Part shown: positions 46,424-53,427 of the stretch, one piece after another
How positions within the stretch are numbered: position 1 is the stretch's first letter
How the letters are laid out: each line of letters starts with the position of its first letter
Source of the DNA: an uncultured Pelagibacteraceae bacterium
GTDB taxonomy: Bacteria > Pseudomonadota > Alphaproteobacteria > Pelagibacterales > Pelagibacteraceae
Direction: 5' to 3'
DNA length: 64,000 bases
NCBI GenBank assembly: GCA_902634455.1
Contig: CACPKQ010000001.1
Span: forward strand, 1 to 64,000
The notes under the pieces: model-generated
What the model was told of the DNA's origin: nothing
The model's database searches: none
Seen by the model: the letters and a program-made list of their open reading frames with translations, nothing else
Translations under genes and position numbers: made by a program

Positions 46424-47404
46424 TTAATTTATATATATATTACTTAGTTCTTTTTTATTAATAAAATTTTCATAAATTTTTAAATAAGCTTTTTCTAAAT
46501 TTTGAGTATAAATTTTTGTATCAAAAATAGAATAATGCTTCTTATTATTCATTATTTTTAAATTTAATTCTTTTAATTTAGATTTGTTATTTATTAAATC
46601 ACTTATTTTATCTTTATAATCTTGAGTAGAAACTGTTATTAATTCTTCTAAATTAAGTGAATATAATATACTAGAACTAACTCTACTTGCTAAACAATTG
46701 CCTTTTAAAGCAATTAATGGTTTTTTAAGAAATAAAGCATCGCAAGCAGTTGTATGTGAACTAAAAGGAAAGGTATCTATAAATAAATCAACCAATTTTA
46801 ATCTATTTAAATGATCAGATAAATTATTTAATTTTTTTGCAAAAATTAATCTATTTTCCTCTACTCCTTTTTCAGATGCAAATTTTAACAAATTTTTTTT
46901 TGATAAGTCATTTCCATCTGCCAATAAAATGGAACATGATTTATTTTCTAAAAGAATTTTAGTCCAAATTTCAAATATTTCAGGTGAGATTTTATAATGT
47001 TGATTTAAACATCCTAATAAAAATGAATTTTCCGGTATTTTATACTGACTCTTGGTAATTTTAGAATTAGAAATTTTTTTATTATTATCATTAACCATAA
47101 ATGTATTTGGCAAGTAAATTATTTTTTCAGAATAATTTTTTTGGGATTCTTCAGGAATTATTATTTTATCTGCAATAATATAATCTATATTTGATGAGCC
47201 AGTTGTTCCTGCATAGCCTAAATAAGATATTTGAATTGGCGCACATCTTTTTTCAAATATTTCAAATCTATTATTTAAAGTAAAACCAGTCAAATCTACA
47301 GCTATATCAAGGTTAATTTTATGGCTTAATTCAACAATATCTTTACTCGATTCATTTTCAACATTTATAAATTCATTGAAAGAATTTTTTAGTCTTTTTT
47401 GCAT
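46424..47404 (-). CDS. O-GlcNAc-transferase-like (GT41) catalytic part; 3' half of a frameshifted gene
   Basis: 326 aa forming the second half of a SPINDLY/OGT-type glycosyltransferase: SHKINLDIAVDLTGFTLNNR, CAPIQISYLGYAGTTGSSNI DYIIADKIIIPEE, GCLNQHYKISPEIFEIWTKI, IDTFPFSSHTTACDALFLKK and PLIALKGNCLASRVSSSIL (UDP-sugar site). The ORF opens at an internal Met (MQKRLKNSF) that in full-length relatives follows directly after the sequence ending the upstream ORF. Removing one A from the six-base T/A tract at 47412-47417 joins the two frames as INKNDAMQKRLKNSF. It may be a pseudogene, a sequencing error or expressed by slippage. Whole gene: 46424-48608. Confidence 0.78.
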   Translation of the reverse strand: MQKRLKNSFNEFINVENESSKDIVELSHKINLDIAVDLTGFTLNNRFEIFEKRCAPIQISYLGYAGTTGSSNIDYIIADKIIIPEESQKNYSEKIIYLPNTFMVNDNNKKISNSKITKSQYKIPENSFLLGCLNQHYKISPEIFEIWTKILLENKSCSILLADGNDLSKKNLLKFASEKGVEENRLIFAKKLNNLSDHLNRLKLVDLFIDTFPFSSHTTACDALFLKKPLIALKGNCLASRVSSSILYSLNLEELITVSTQDYKDKISDLINNKSKLKELNLKIMNNKKHYSIFDTKIYTQNLEKAYLKIYENFINKKELSNIYIN

Positions 47405-47408
47405 TGCA

Positions 47409-48608
47409 TCATTTTTTATTTATTAATGAAAATGCAATAATTTCAAATTTATTTTTATTATGTAATTCGATCATTTCTGCAATTTGATTTGCAACAGCAC
47501 TATTAAAAAAATCACTGGAAAAATATCCAATTTTAATTTTTTTATCATTTTTTTTCCAATTTAAAACTTTTTCTAATTTATGATTTGTAAAGTTATTTTT
47601 TATCCAAGTTTTAGAAACTTGTAATTGAATTTTTTCTGAATCAAAAATGGATAAAGTTTCCCATGGAGGTGTACAGTTTATATTATTTAAAATTTTCTCT
47701 TTTAATTTATTAATTTTATAGTCATAATTTTTCCAATCACATATATATCTTTCACAATGAATTAATTTACCCATAACTCTTTGGTAATTTTCATCTATTT
47801 CTATAATTTTATTGAAATATTTTATTGATTTTTCAAATTTATTAATTTCCATGTAAACAATGCCTAAATTGTATAAAGATTCTAAATAATTTGAGTCTAA
47901 ATCTAATGCTTTATTAAAATTTAAAATTGATAAATCAAAAATTTTTTTTTTCTTATAGATTATTCCAATATTATTATATGCTCCTTTGTTTGGTTTAATT
48001 TCATTTGATTTATTTAAATTTTTTAAAGCATCTTCGATTTCATTCAATTCTATTTGGATATTTCCAAGATTATTATATGCTTCAAAAAAGTTATCTTTTA
48101 TTTTAATAATTTTATTAAGAATTTCTTTTGCCTCATAGTATTTTTTTTTTATAAGCAAAATGTCACTTAAAGATAAAAGAGCCTCTAAATTTTTATCATT
48201 AATTTGTAAAATTTTTTTTAAATTTATTTCAGCTTCCTGGTGATCATTTTGTGATAATTTAATTTTTGCTAAATTTTGGTATGAATTAATTGAAGTATTA
48301 TCAATTGCTATTGCTTTGTTGAAATAATTTATAGCATCTTTAGTTTTACCAATTTTATAATTTAAAATACCAAGATTGTTATACGATCTTGGATCATTTT
48401 TATTTATTTTAATAGCTTTATCAAAATAATTAGATGACAGTCCAAAATTTTTTAGATTTAATTCTACTATGCCCAATAGATTAATAACTTCATAATTTTC
48501 TTTATAGAATTCTTGAATTTTTAAGCATAGTTCTTTTGCTTCAATAAGTTTATTTTTTTTTATCAAATCTTTTATTTGATCAATCTTTTGACTAAATTTT
48601 TCTTTCAT
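47409..48608 (-). CDS. TPR-repeat region of an O-GlcNAc-transferase-like protein; 5' half of a frameshifted gene
   Basis: 399 aa. Residues about 1-290 are at least seven TPR units (YEVINLLGIVELNLKNFGLS, PRSYNNLGILNYKIGKTKDA, GAYNNIGIIYKKKKIFDLSI, LESLYNLGIVYMEINKFEKS). The last 40 residues begin the GT41 domain (KIKIGYFSSDFFNSAVANQI AEMIELHNKNKFEIIAFSLI) and stop abruptly at INKK-TGA, four codons short of where relatives continue with DPMxxRL. The continuation is in the +1 frame of the adjacent ORF. Together they would encode about 725 aa, a normal TPR-GT41 length. Likely targets are proteins or surface components. Confidence 0.8.
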   Translation of the reverse strand: MKEKFSQKIDQIKDLIKKNKLIEAKELCLKIQEFYKENYEVINLLGIVELNLKNFGLSSNYFDKAIKINKNDPRSYNNLGILNYKIGKTKDAINYFNKAIAIDNTSINSYQNLAKIKLSQNDHQEAEINLKKILQINDKNLEALLSLSDILLIKKKYYEAKEILNKIIKIKDNFFEAYNNLGNIQIELNEIEDALKNLNKSNEIKPNKGAYNNIGIIYKKKKIFDLSILNFNKALDLDSNYLESLYNLGIVYMEINKFEKSIKYFNKIIEIDENYQRVMGKLIHCERYICDWKNYDYKINKLKEKILNNINCTPPWETLSIFDSEKIQLQVSKTWIKNNFTNHKLEKVLNWKKNDKKIKIGYFSSDFFNSAVANQIAEMIELHNKNKFEIIAFSLINKK

Positions 48609-48657
48609 ACTCGTAAAATTTTAATAATAGTTAAACTATACGTTACTTCAATATTTC

Positions 48658-48686
48658 TTGCCTTGAAAAAATCGTTGCTTTATAAT
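48658..48686 (+). promoter_or_regulatory. Sigma-70-type promoter of tRNA-Gly
   Basis: TTGCCT (48658-48663) and a perfect TATAAT (48681-48686) are separated by exactly 17 bases, placing the transcription start about 6-8 bases upstream of the tRNA 5' end at 48700. This is the clearest housekeeping promoter in the window. Confidence 0.65.
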
Positions 48687-48699
48687 CATTTTTTATAAT

Positions 48700-48774
48700 G
48701 CGGGCATAGCTCAGTGGTAGAGCGTCTCGTTGCCAACGAGAAGGTCGTGGGTTCAAGTCCCATTGCCCGCTCCA
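48700..48774 (+). tRNA. tRNA-Gly (anticodon GCC)
   Basis: A complete cloverleaf can be drawn: acceptor GCGGGCA/TGCCCGC, D arm GCTC AGTGGTA GAGC, anticodon arm TCTCG TTGCCAA CGAGA with anticodon GCC, five-base variable loop AGGTC, T arm GTGGG TTCAAGT CCCAT, discriminator T and an encoded CCA. 75 bases. It reads GGC and GGT glycine codons. The PCD gene follows 51 bases downstream on the same strand; the ORF-track start for that gene at 48730 lies inside this tRNA and is wrong. Confidence 0.98.
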
Positions 48775-48825
48775 AAATGCTTATTGAAAATTTTATTAAA
48801 GTTATTACTTTTAAGAAAAAATATT

Positions 48826-49164
48826 ATGAGTGATTTAGCAAACAAAAAATGTGTACCGTGTGAAGGGGGTATACCAGGGTTTAATATAACAGAAATTCAT
48901 AAATATATTAAAATGGTTGATGGTTGGGAAGTAAAATCAGATGAATCAAATATTTATTATTTAATTAAACATTTTAAATTTAAAAATTTTTTAGAAAGTC
49001 AAAAGTTTATAAATAAAGTGGGAGAGATAGCTGAATCTGAAGGTCACCATCCAGATATTTGGTTTGGTTGGGGGTATGCAAAAATAAAAATTTTTACCCA
49101 TGCAATAAAAGGTCTACATGAAAGTGATTTTATTTTGGCTGCAAAAATTGATCAATTGGTTTAG
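48826..49164 (+). CDS. Pterin-4a-carbinolamine dehydratase-like protein
   Basis: 112 aa from ATG 48826 (MSDLANKKCVPCEGGIPGFN); upstream residues in the track are translated tRNA. The family core is clear: VDGWEVKSDESNIYYLIKHF, FINKVGEIAESEGHHPDIWF GWGYAKIKIFTHAIKGLHES with the catalytic His pair. Classical role is recycling tetrahydrobiopterin or acting as a cofactor-related dehydratase; many marine bacteria keep the protein without phenylalanine hydroxylase nearby, and none is seen here. Its TAG overlaps the convergent purH stop by four bases (TTAG). Confidence 0.9.
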   Translation: MSDLANKKCVPCEGGIPGFNITEIHKYIKMVDGWEVKSDESNIYYLIKHFKFKNFLESQKFINKVGEIAESEGHHPDIWFGWGYAKIKIFTHAIKGLHESDFILAAKIDQLV

Positions 49165-50141
49165 TGTTTAAAATGTCTAGTGTTAGAAAATACTAGAATA
49201 GTTCCTGTTTGATTTGCAAATTTAATAATTTCTTTATCTCTGATTGAACCAGAAGGTTGAATAACTGCAGTAATACCTGCTTGAACCAATGTTTCAATTC
49301 CATCAACAAATGGAAAAAATGCATCAGAAGCTGCAATAATTTGATCAGTATTTTTAATATTTTGATATTGATGCATTTTATTAATTGCAATTTTACAACT
49401 ATCCAATCTACTTGGTTGTCCTGATCCAATACCAATTGTGCTATCATTTTTTATTAAAACTATCCCATTTGACTTAATACTCCTGCAAACATTAAAAGCA
49501 AAAATCATATTCTTAAGCATTGTAAAACTTGGTTTTTTTTTAGATACTATTCTAAAATTTTTTGATGAAAAAAAATTATTATCAGGTGATTGAATTAAAA
49601 TAGAATTAAAACTTGAATTAATATTTTGGATATTTTCTAACTTAATATTTTTTGCATCTATCACCCTTAAATTTTTTCTTTTTTTTAAAATTTTAAGTGC
49701 ATCATTATCAATTCCATTTCCAATTATAACTTCTAAAAAAATATTATTGAATTCATTTGCTAATTTTTTATTAATTTTAAAATTACAAGAAACTATTCCA
49801 CCATATGCACTTATTGGATCACATGCTAATGCCAATCTATAACTTTGGATTTTATCTTTATTTATTGATACGCCACATGGGTTTGCGTGTTTTATAATTA
49901 CAGTTCCAATATTTTTTGGAAGAGATTTTGAAAGCAAAAGAGCTGAAAAAATATCATTATAATTATTATAACTAAGCTGTTTTCCGTTAAGTTGTTTCAT
50001 GTTTATGTTATTTCCCAAAGAATATATTGCACCATCTTGGTGCGGATTTTCACCATATCTTAGTTTTTCAAAAAGTTTCCCAAAAATTAATTTTTTTTCT
50101 GGAAAGAAATTTTTTTGTTTGTTTATTAAAATAATTTGCAA
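49161..50141 (-). CDS. purH: PurH, AICAR formyltransferase part; 3' portion of a frameshifted gene
   Basis: This ORF carries the C-terminal AICAR transformylase domain, which adds the formyl group to AICAR: KLRYGENPHQDGAIYSLGNN, TVIIKHANPCGVSINKDKIQ with the catalytic Lys-His, YRLALACDPISAYGGIVSCN, IGIGSGQPSRLDSCKIAINK and the ending GITAVIQPSGSIRDKEIIKF. Homology begins only after the seven-base A-tract at 50110-50116 (KNFFPEKKLIFGKLFEKLRY); the first dozen residues are out-of-frame readthrough of the upstream part. Deleting one A there restores a single ORF 49161-50703 of about 514 aa, the normal PurH length. Confidence 0.88.
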   Translation of the reverse strand: MQIILINKQKNFFPEKKLIFGKLFEKLRYGENPHQDGAIYSLGNNINMKQLNGKQLSYNNYNDIFSALLLSKSLPKNIGTVIIKHANPCGVSINKDKIQSYRLALACDPISAYGGIVSCNFKINKKLANEFNNIFLEVIIGNGIDNDALKILKKRKNLRVIDAKNIKLENIQNINSSFNSILIQSPDNNFFSSKNFRIVSKKKPSFTMLKNMIFAFNVCRSIKSNGIVLIKNDSTIGIGSGQPSRLDSCKIAINKMHQYQNIKNTDQIIAASDAFFPFVDGIETLVQAGITAVIQPSGSIRDKEIIKFANQTGTILVFSNTRHFKH

Positions 50142-50703
50142 TTACAGCATCGTAATAGGCCGTTTCAGTAAATGCTTCTTCAGACATTTTATTTCTAAAA
50201 TTTATAGAAGTAGAACCACGATTCTTTTTTAATTCTTTTATTAATTTGTTATATTGTTCAACTTTGGTAATTACTGTTACATCATTGTAATTTTTTGCTG
50301 CTGCACGTGCCATCGTTGGACCTCCAATATCAATATTTTCTATAATTTTTTTTTGATAATTTGTTTTTTTAATTGTTTTTTCAAATGGATAAAAATTAAC
50401 AACAACAAGATCTATTTCTTCAAAATTATTTTTTTTTAAATCTATTAAATGTGATTTTTTTTTTCTATTACTTAAGATTCCAGAATAAATTTTTGGGTGC
50501 AAAGTTTTAACTCTTCCATCTAGTACCTCAGGAAAACCTGTATAATTTGATACTTCTAAACACTTAAATCCTAATTTTTTAATTTCTTTATATGTCCCAC
50601 CAGAACTTATTATTTGGATTTTATGTCTAACAAGATTTTTTATTAAGAAATCAAGATTATTTTTATTTGAAACTGAAATTAGAGCTTTTTTAATTTTTTT
50701 CAT
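50068..50703 (-). CDS. purH: PurH, IMP cyclohydrolase part; 5' portion of a frameshifted gene
   Basis: N-terminal IMP cyclohydrolase (MGS-fold) domain making IMP, the last purine step: KKALISVSNKNNLDFLIKNL, IISSGGTYKEIKKLGFKCLE, VSNYTGFPEVLDGRVKTLHP KIYSGIL, VVVNFYPFEKTI, IDIGGPTMARAAAKNYNDVT and EEAFTETAYYDAVIANYF. After NKQTK the frame is lost (KFLSRKKINFWETF, then TGA), whereas the +1 frame continues correctly. The break is a single base in a run of seven A. Since purH is normally needed for purine synthesis, a sequencing indel or rescue by slippage is more likely than real loss. Confidence 0.88.
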   Translation of the reverse strand: MKKIKKALISVSNKNNLDFLIKNLVRHKIQIISSGGTYKEIKKLGFKCLEVSNYTGFPEVLDGRVKTLHPKIYSGILSNRKKKSHLIDLKKNNFEEIDLVVVNFYPFEKTIKKTNYQKKIIENIDIGGPTMARAAAKNYNDVTVITKVEQYNKLIKELKKNRGSTSINFRNKMSEEAFTETAYYDAVIANYFNKQTKKFLSRKKINFWETF

Positions 50704-52334
50704 TAAATTTTAATTATTTCCCAGGTAATTTCTTGTTCTTGATTATTAGTAAAGCCAGAAATAAAAATATTTTGATTTTCACTGAATGAACCTTTTTTAC
50801 CAAAATATAATCCAGTTTCTACATCAATTGGGTGATCTTTGCAAAAAAATCTCCATCCTGAATTAAGTAGTTCAATCAGAATAGTTTTTCCTTCTTGTGT
50901 TTTAGTTATTTTTGTTCCAGGTTCAAAGTGGAAACGTATTTCAAAATTAGTGCTTTTAAATTTTTTTTTTCTTATTAATCTATCTTTTCCAATAAATTTA
51001 TTTGATTTAGCGAAGAATTCTATTTGACGTTCATGAATAACTCCATATTCTTTAAGGTATCCATCGTGAGAACTCATAACACTAAAATAATCTTTTTCTA
51101 AAATTTTTTTTTTTTTTATAATTTTTGCAGCTTTATCAATTATCAAGTTTCCGTCAGTATTTTTTTTTAGTTTTGTAGAAGATCTATTATCTATTGTTAA
51201 AGTAGAGTGCGAAGCAGTTGATCTCGATATAGAGTTAAGTTGGTGTTTATAATTTTGAAAATAACCTGAGTTAGAAATTAATTTTTTTCCTTTAAAGTAA
51301 ATTTCAAAAGATAATGTTCCAGATTGATAGTTATTACTGAATTTTTTTTCGGGTGCAGATCCAATATCTGCAGTTAATAAAATATTTTTATTTTTTAAGA
51401 CTATATATCCACCACATTCATCATTTTCATTTTTAAACTTATAACCATGAAATTTTAAATATTTATCAAAATTTGAATTATCTACTACATGATTACCATT
51501 AAAAAGAAAACTCTGGTTAGTATTTTGCCATGCAAAGTTATAAGCCTGACCTAAATTAAAAATAATTTCATTTAGATATTCTGGGATATCATTTTGGGAT
51601 TCTTTTAACCATTCTCTGATTAATATAAAGTATTTTAAATAAAATATAAGTTGTCTAAAATTTCTAGATTTTGGAAATCCTTCAGAGTCGAATGAAAAAT
51701 TTATTATTTTTTTTAATAAAACTAAACCATAATCTAGATATTTTTCTTTATCTTTGTAAGAAAGACCAGCCAATATAATAGCTGCACATCCAATCATTTT
51801 ATCATCTATCCAAGCTGATCTATTTATTTCATTTTTTAAATGATTTACTTGTTTTTTAATATTGTCATTAAACTTATTTTTAAATTTTTGATCACTACCT
51901 TCGTAAGTTAATTTTGAGTTTGATATCCAAGCAATAACTCTTTTGGAAAGTGTATCTAATTCCCAGCTTTTTGGATTATAATTATGATTTGCATCAATCC
52001 AATTTAAAATTATTGTTTGTGTTATTTTTTTTGAAGATTTTAAATCAAGACTAAACAGCCAAAAAAAACTATGTAATTTTTTGTAATCTTTTTGATTAAT
52101 ATTTTTATTTGACCAAATTGAATTTAAGTAAAAATCTTCTATTTTATTTTTTTTCTTTTCATATTTTATAAGACAATCAAGTAAACTTGGACTTGGTTTA
52201 TACTCTAAACTTTTTTTATCTATATTAGAGATTTTTTTATTATATAAAACTGAACCGAGATAAATTTTTCTTATTTGATTACTTATGTGAAAAAAAAATT
52301 CATTTACAAAAGTTAAAGAACTTTTCAAAATCAT
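50703..52334 (-). CDS. Heparinase II/III-family protein
   Basis: 543 aa: an N-terminal alpha/alpha-toroid (LHSFFWLFSLDLKSSKKITQ, NRSAWIDDKMIGCAAIILAG, FDSEGFPKSRNFRQLIFYLK) and a C-terminal beta-sandwich of the heparinase II/III type (SGYFQNYKHQLNSISRSTAS HSTLTIDNRSSTKL, HDGYLKEYGVIHERQIEFFA). No secretion signal is obvious, so it may be cytoplasmic or exported by other means. Members next to purH are common in alphaproteobacteria; lyase activity on a uronic-acid polymer is the family expectation, but not shown. It shares one base with purH and starts four bases after rpe. Confidence 0.87.
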   Translation of the reverse strand: MILKSSLTFVNEFFFHISNQIRKIYLGSVLYNKKISNIDKKSLEYKPSPSLLDCLIKYEKKKNKIEDFYLNSIWSNKNINQKDYKKLHSFFWLFSLDLKSSKKITQTIILNWIDANHNYNPKSWELDTLSKRVIAWISNSKLTYEGSDQKFKNKFNDNIKKQVNHLKNEINRSAWIDDKMIGCAAIILAGLSYKDKEKYLDYGLVLLKKIINFSFDSEGFPKSRNFRQLIFYLKYFILIREWLKESQNDIPEYLNEIIFNLGQAYNFAWQNTNQSFLFNGNHVVDNSNFDKYLKFHGYKFKNENDECGGYIVLKNKNILLTADIGSAPEKKFSNNYQSGTLSFEIYFKGKKLISNSGYFQNYKHQLNSISRSTASHSTLTIDNRSSTKLKKNTDGNLIIDKAAKIIKKKKILEKDYFSVMSSHDGYLKEYGVIHERQIEFFAKSNKFIGKDRLIRKKKFKSTNFEIRFHFEPGTKITKTQEGKTILIELLNSGWRFFCKDHPIDVETGLYFGKKGSFSENQNIFISGFTNNQEQEITWEIIKI

Positions 52335-52338
52335 TATT

Positions 52339-52998
52339 TTAAATTACTCTTAGAAAATCAATATTTTTTTTAATGTCTCCATTATTTTCTTTAAATATTG
52401 TTGTTCCAGATACAAGAATATTTGCACCTGCTTCAATAACAGATTTATAATTTGTAAAATTAATTCCCCCATCAACTTCAATATCAAAATTTAATTTTTT
52501 TTCTGTTTTAATTTTATTTAACTCAACAATTTTACTTATTACTTCTGGTATAAATTTTTGACCACCAAATCCTGGAAAAACACTCATAATTAATACAAGG
52601 TCAATTTTATCAAGTTGATCTCGTATAACATTAATTCCGGTGTCAGGATTTAATGAAACACCAACTTTTTTTTTGAATTTTTTTATGTGATTTATAGAGT
52701 CTATTAAATTATCGGTGGATTCAGGATGAATTGTAATTATATCTGCCCCAGCATCTACATATGCACTAATATATTTATGTACGGGAGAAATCATTAAATG
52801 AACATCAAAAGGTATTTTAGTATGGCTTCTTAATGCTTTAATAACTGGAGGACCAATGGTTAAATTAGGGACAAAATGTCCATCCATTACATCGACATGA
52901 ATCATATCTGCCCCACCTTTTTCAAGTTTTTTTATTTCATTCCCTAACTGACTGAAATCTCCAGCTAGAATGGATGGTGATATCTTTATTTTTTTCAT
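52339..52998 (-). CDS. rpe: Ribulose-phosphate 3-epimerase
   Basis: Interconverts ribulose-5-P and xylulose-5-P in the pentose phosphate pathway. 219 aa TIM barrel: KISPSILAGDFSQLGNEIKK, MIHVDVMDGHFVPNLTIGPP, DVHLMISPVHKYISAYVDAG, VLIMSVFPGFGGQKFIPEVI and IEVDGGINFTNYKSVIEAGA. Catalytic Asp and metal His residues are all present. It heads a run rpe-heparinase-purH on the minus strand. Confidence 0.97.
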   Translation of the reverse strand: MKKIKISPSILAGDFSQLGNEIKKLEKGGADMIHVDVMDGHFVPNLTIGPPVIKALRSHTKIPFDVHLMISPVHKYISAYVDAGADIITIHPESTDNLIDSINHIKKFKKKVGVSLNPDTGINVIRDQLDKIDLVLIMSVFPGFGGQKFIPEVISKIVELNKIKTEKKLNFDIEVDGGINFTNYKSVIEAGANILVSGTTIFKENNGDIKKNIDFLRVI

Positions 52999-53041
52999 TG
53001 ATTACTACATAACTAGTATCAATTTTTTATTTTTATTTGAA

Positions 53042-53380
53042 TTAATTTTTGCCGAAAAGTTTATATATTTCCCCTGCTATTTCGCTTTCTAGAGGAAAAG
53101 ATAGCATTCCCATTACAGAATATCCTAATAAATAAGGCATTAGATAGAATCTGAACATATAAAAAAACCAGGCTACATATAAAGGAACCAATGGTCCTAT
53201 AATAAAACTTGGGGTAATAAATTTAAATAATTTAATAATTGGATTTGTGTATTTTACAAAAACTCTCATGAAAAAAAACTCAGAGTCTTCTTTTTGAAAG
53301 ATATTCATTGCAGACCTGCCAATCAAAGTCCACATAATTACTCCGAGGATATAGTCAATTATTAAAATATAAAGAGGCAT
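53042..53380 (-). CDS. Small integral membrane protein, possibly YggT-like
   Basis: 112 aa with two or three predicted membrane helices (YILIIDYILGVIMWTLIGRS, PSFIIGPLVPLYVAWFFYMF). The central VKYTNPIIKLFKFITPSFII resembles the YGGT repeat (a transmembrane helix followed by an amphipathic 'TNPIIRxxRxxxP' segment), but the match is not strong enough to be sure. It lies downstream of the symporter genes beyond a clear terminator and is probably transcribed on its own. Function unknown. Confidence 0.6.
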   Translation of the reverse strand: MPLYILIIDYILGVIMWTLIGRSAMNIFQKEDSEFFFMRVFVKYTNPIIKLFKFITPSFIIGPLVPLYVAWFFYMFRFYLMPYLLGYSVMGMLSFPLESEIAGEIYKLFGKN

Positions 53381-53391
53381 TTTAAATTAAA

Positions 53392-53412
53392 GGGGGCGAA
53401 AAATTCGCCCCC
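53392..53412 (-). terminator. Rho-independent terminator of the symporter operon
   Basis: A perfect nine-base stem, GGGGGCGAA / TTCGCCCCC, with an AAA loop, 15 bases beyond the stop of the large symporter subunit. On the minus strand it is followed by TTTAATTTAAAA, a moderately U-rich tail. With its five consecutive G-C pairs it is strikingly GC-rich for this genome. Confidence 0.85.
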
Positions 53413-53427
53413 AAAATTAAAATTTAT

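Noticed and set aside
48730-48825. Upstream extension of the PCD ORF (MPTRRSWVQVPLPAPK)
   Set aside because: It is a translation of the tRNA-Gly 3' half; this peptide pattern is a well-known tRNA read-through artefact. ATG 48826 is the sensible start.
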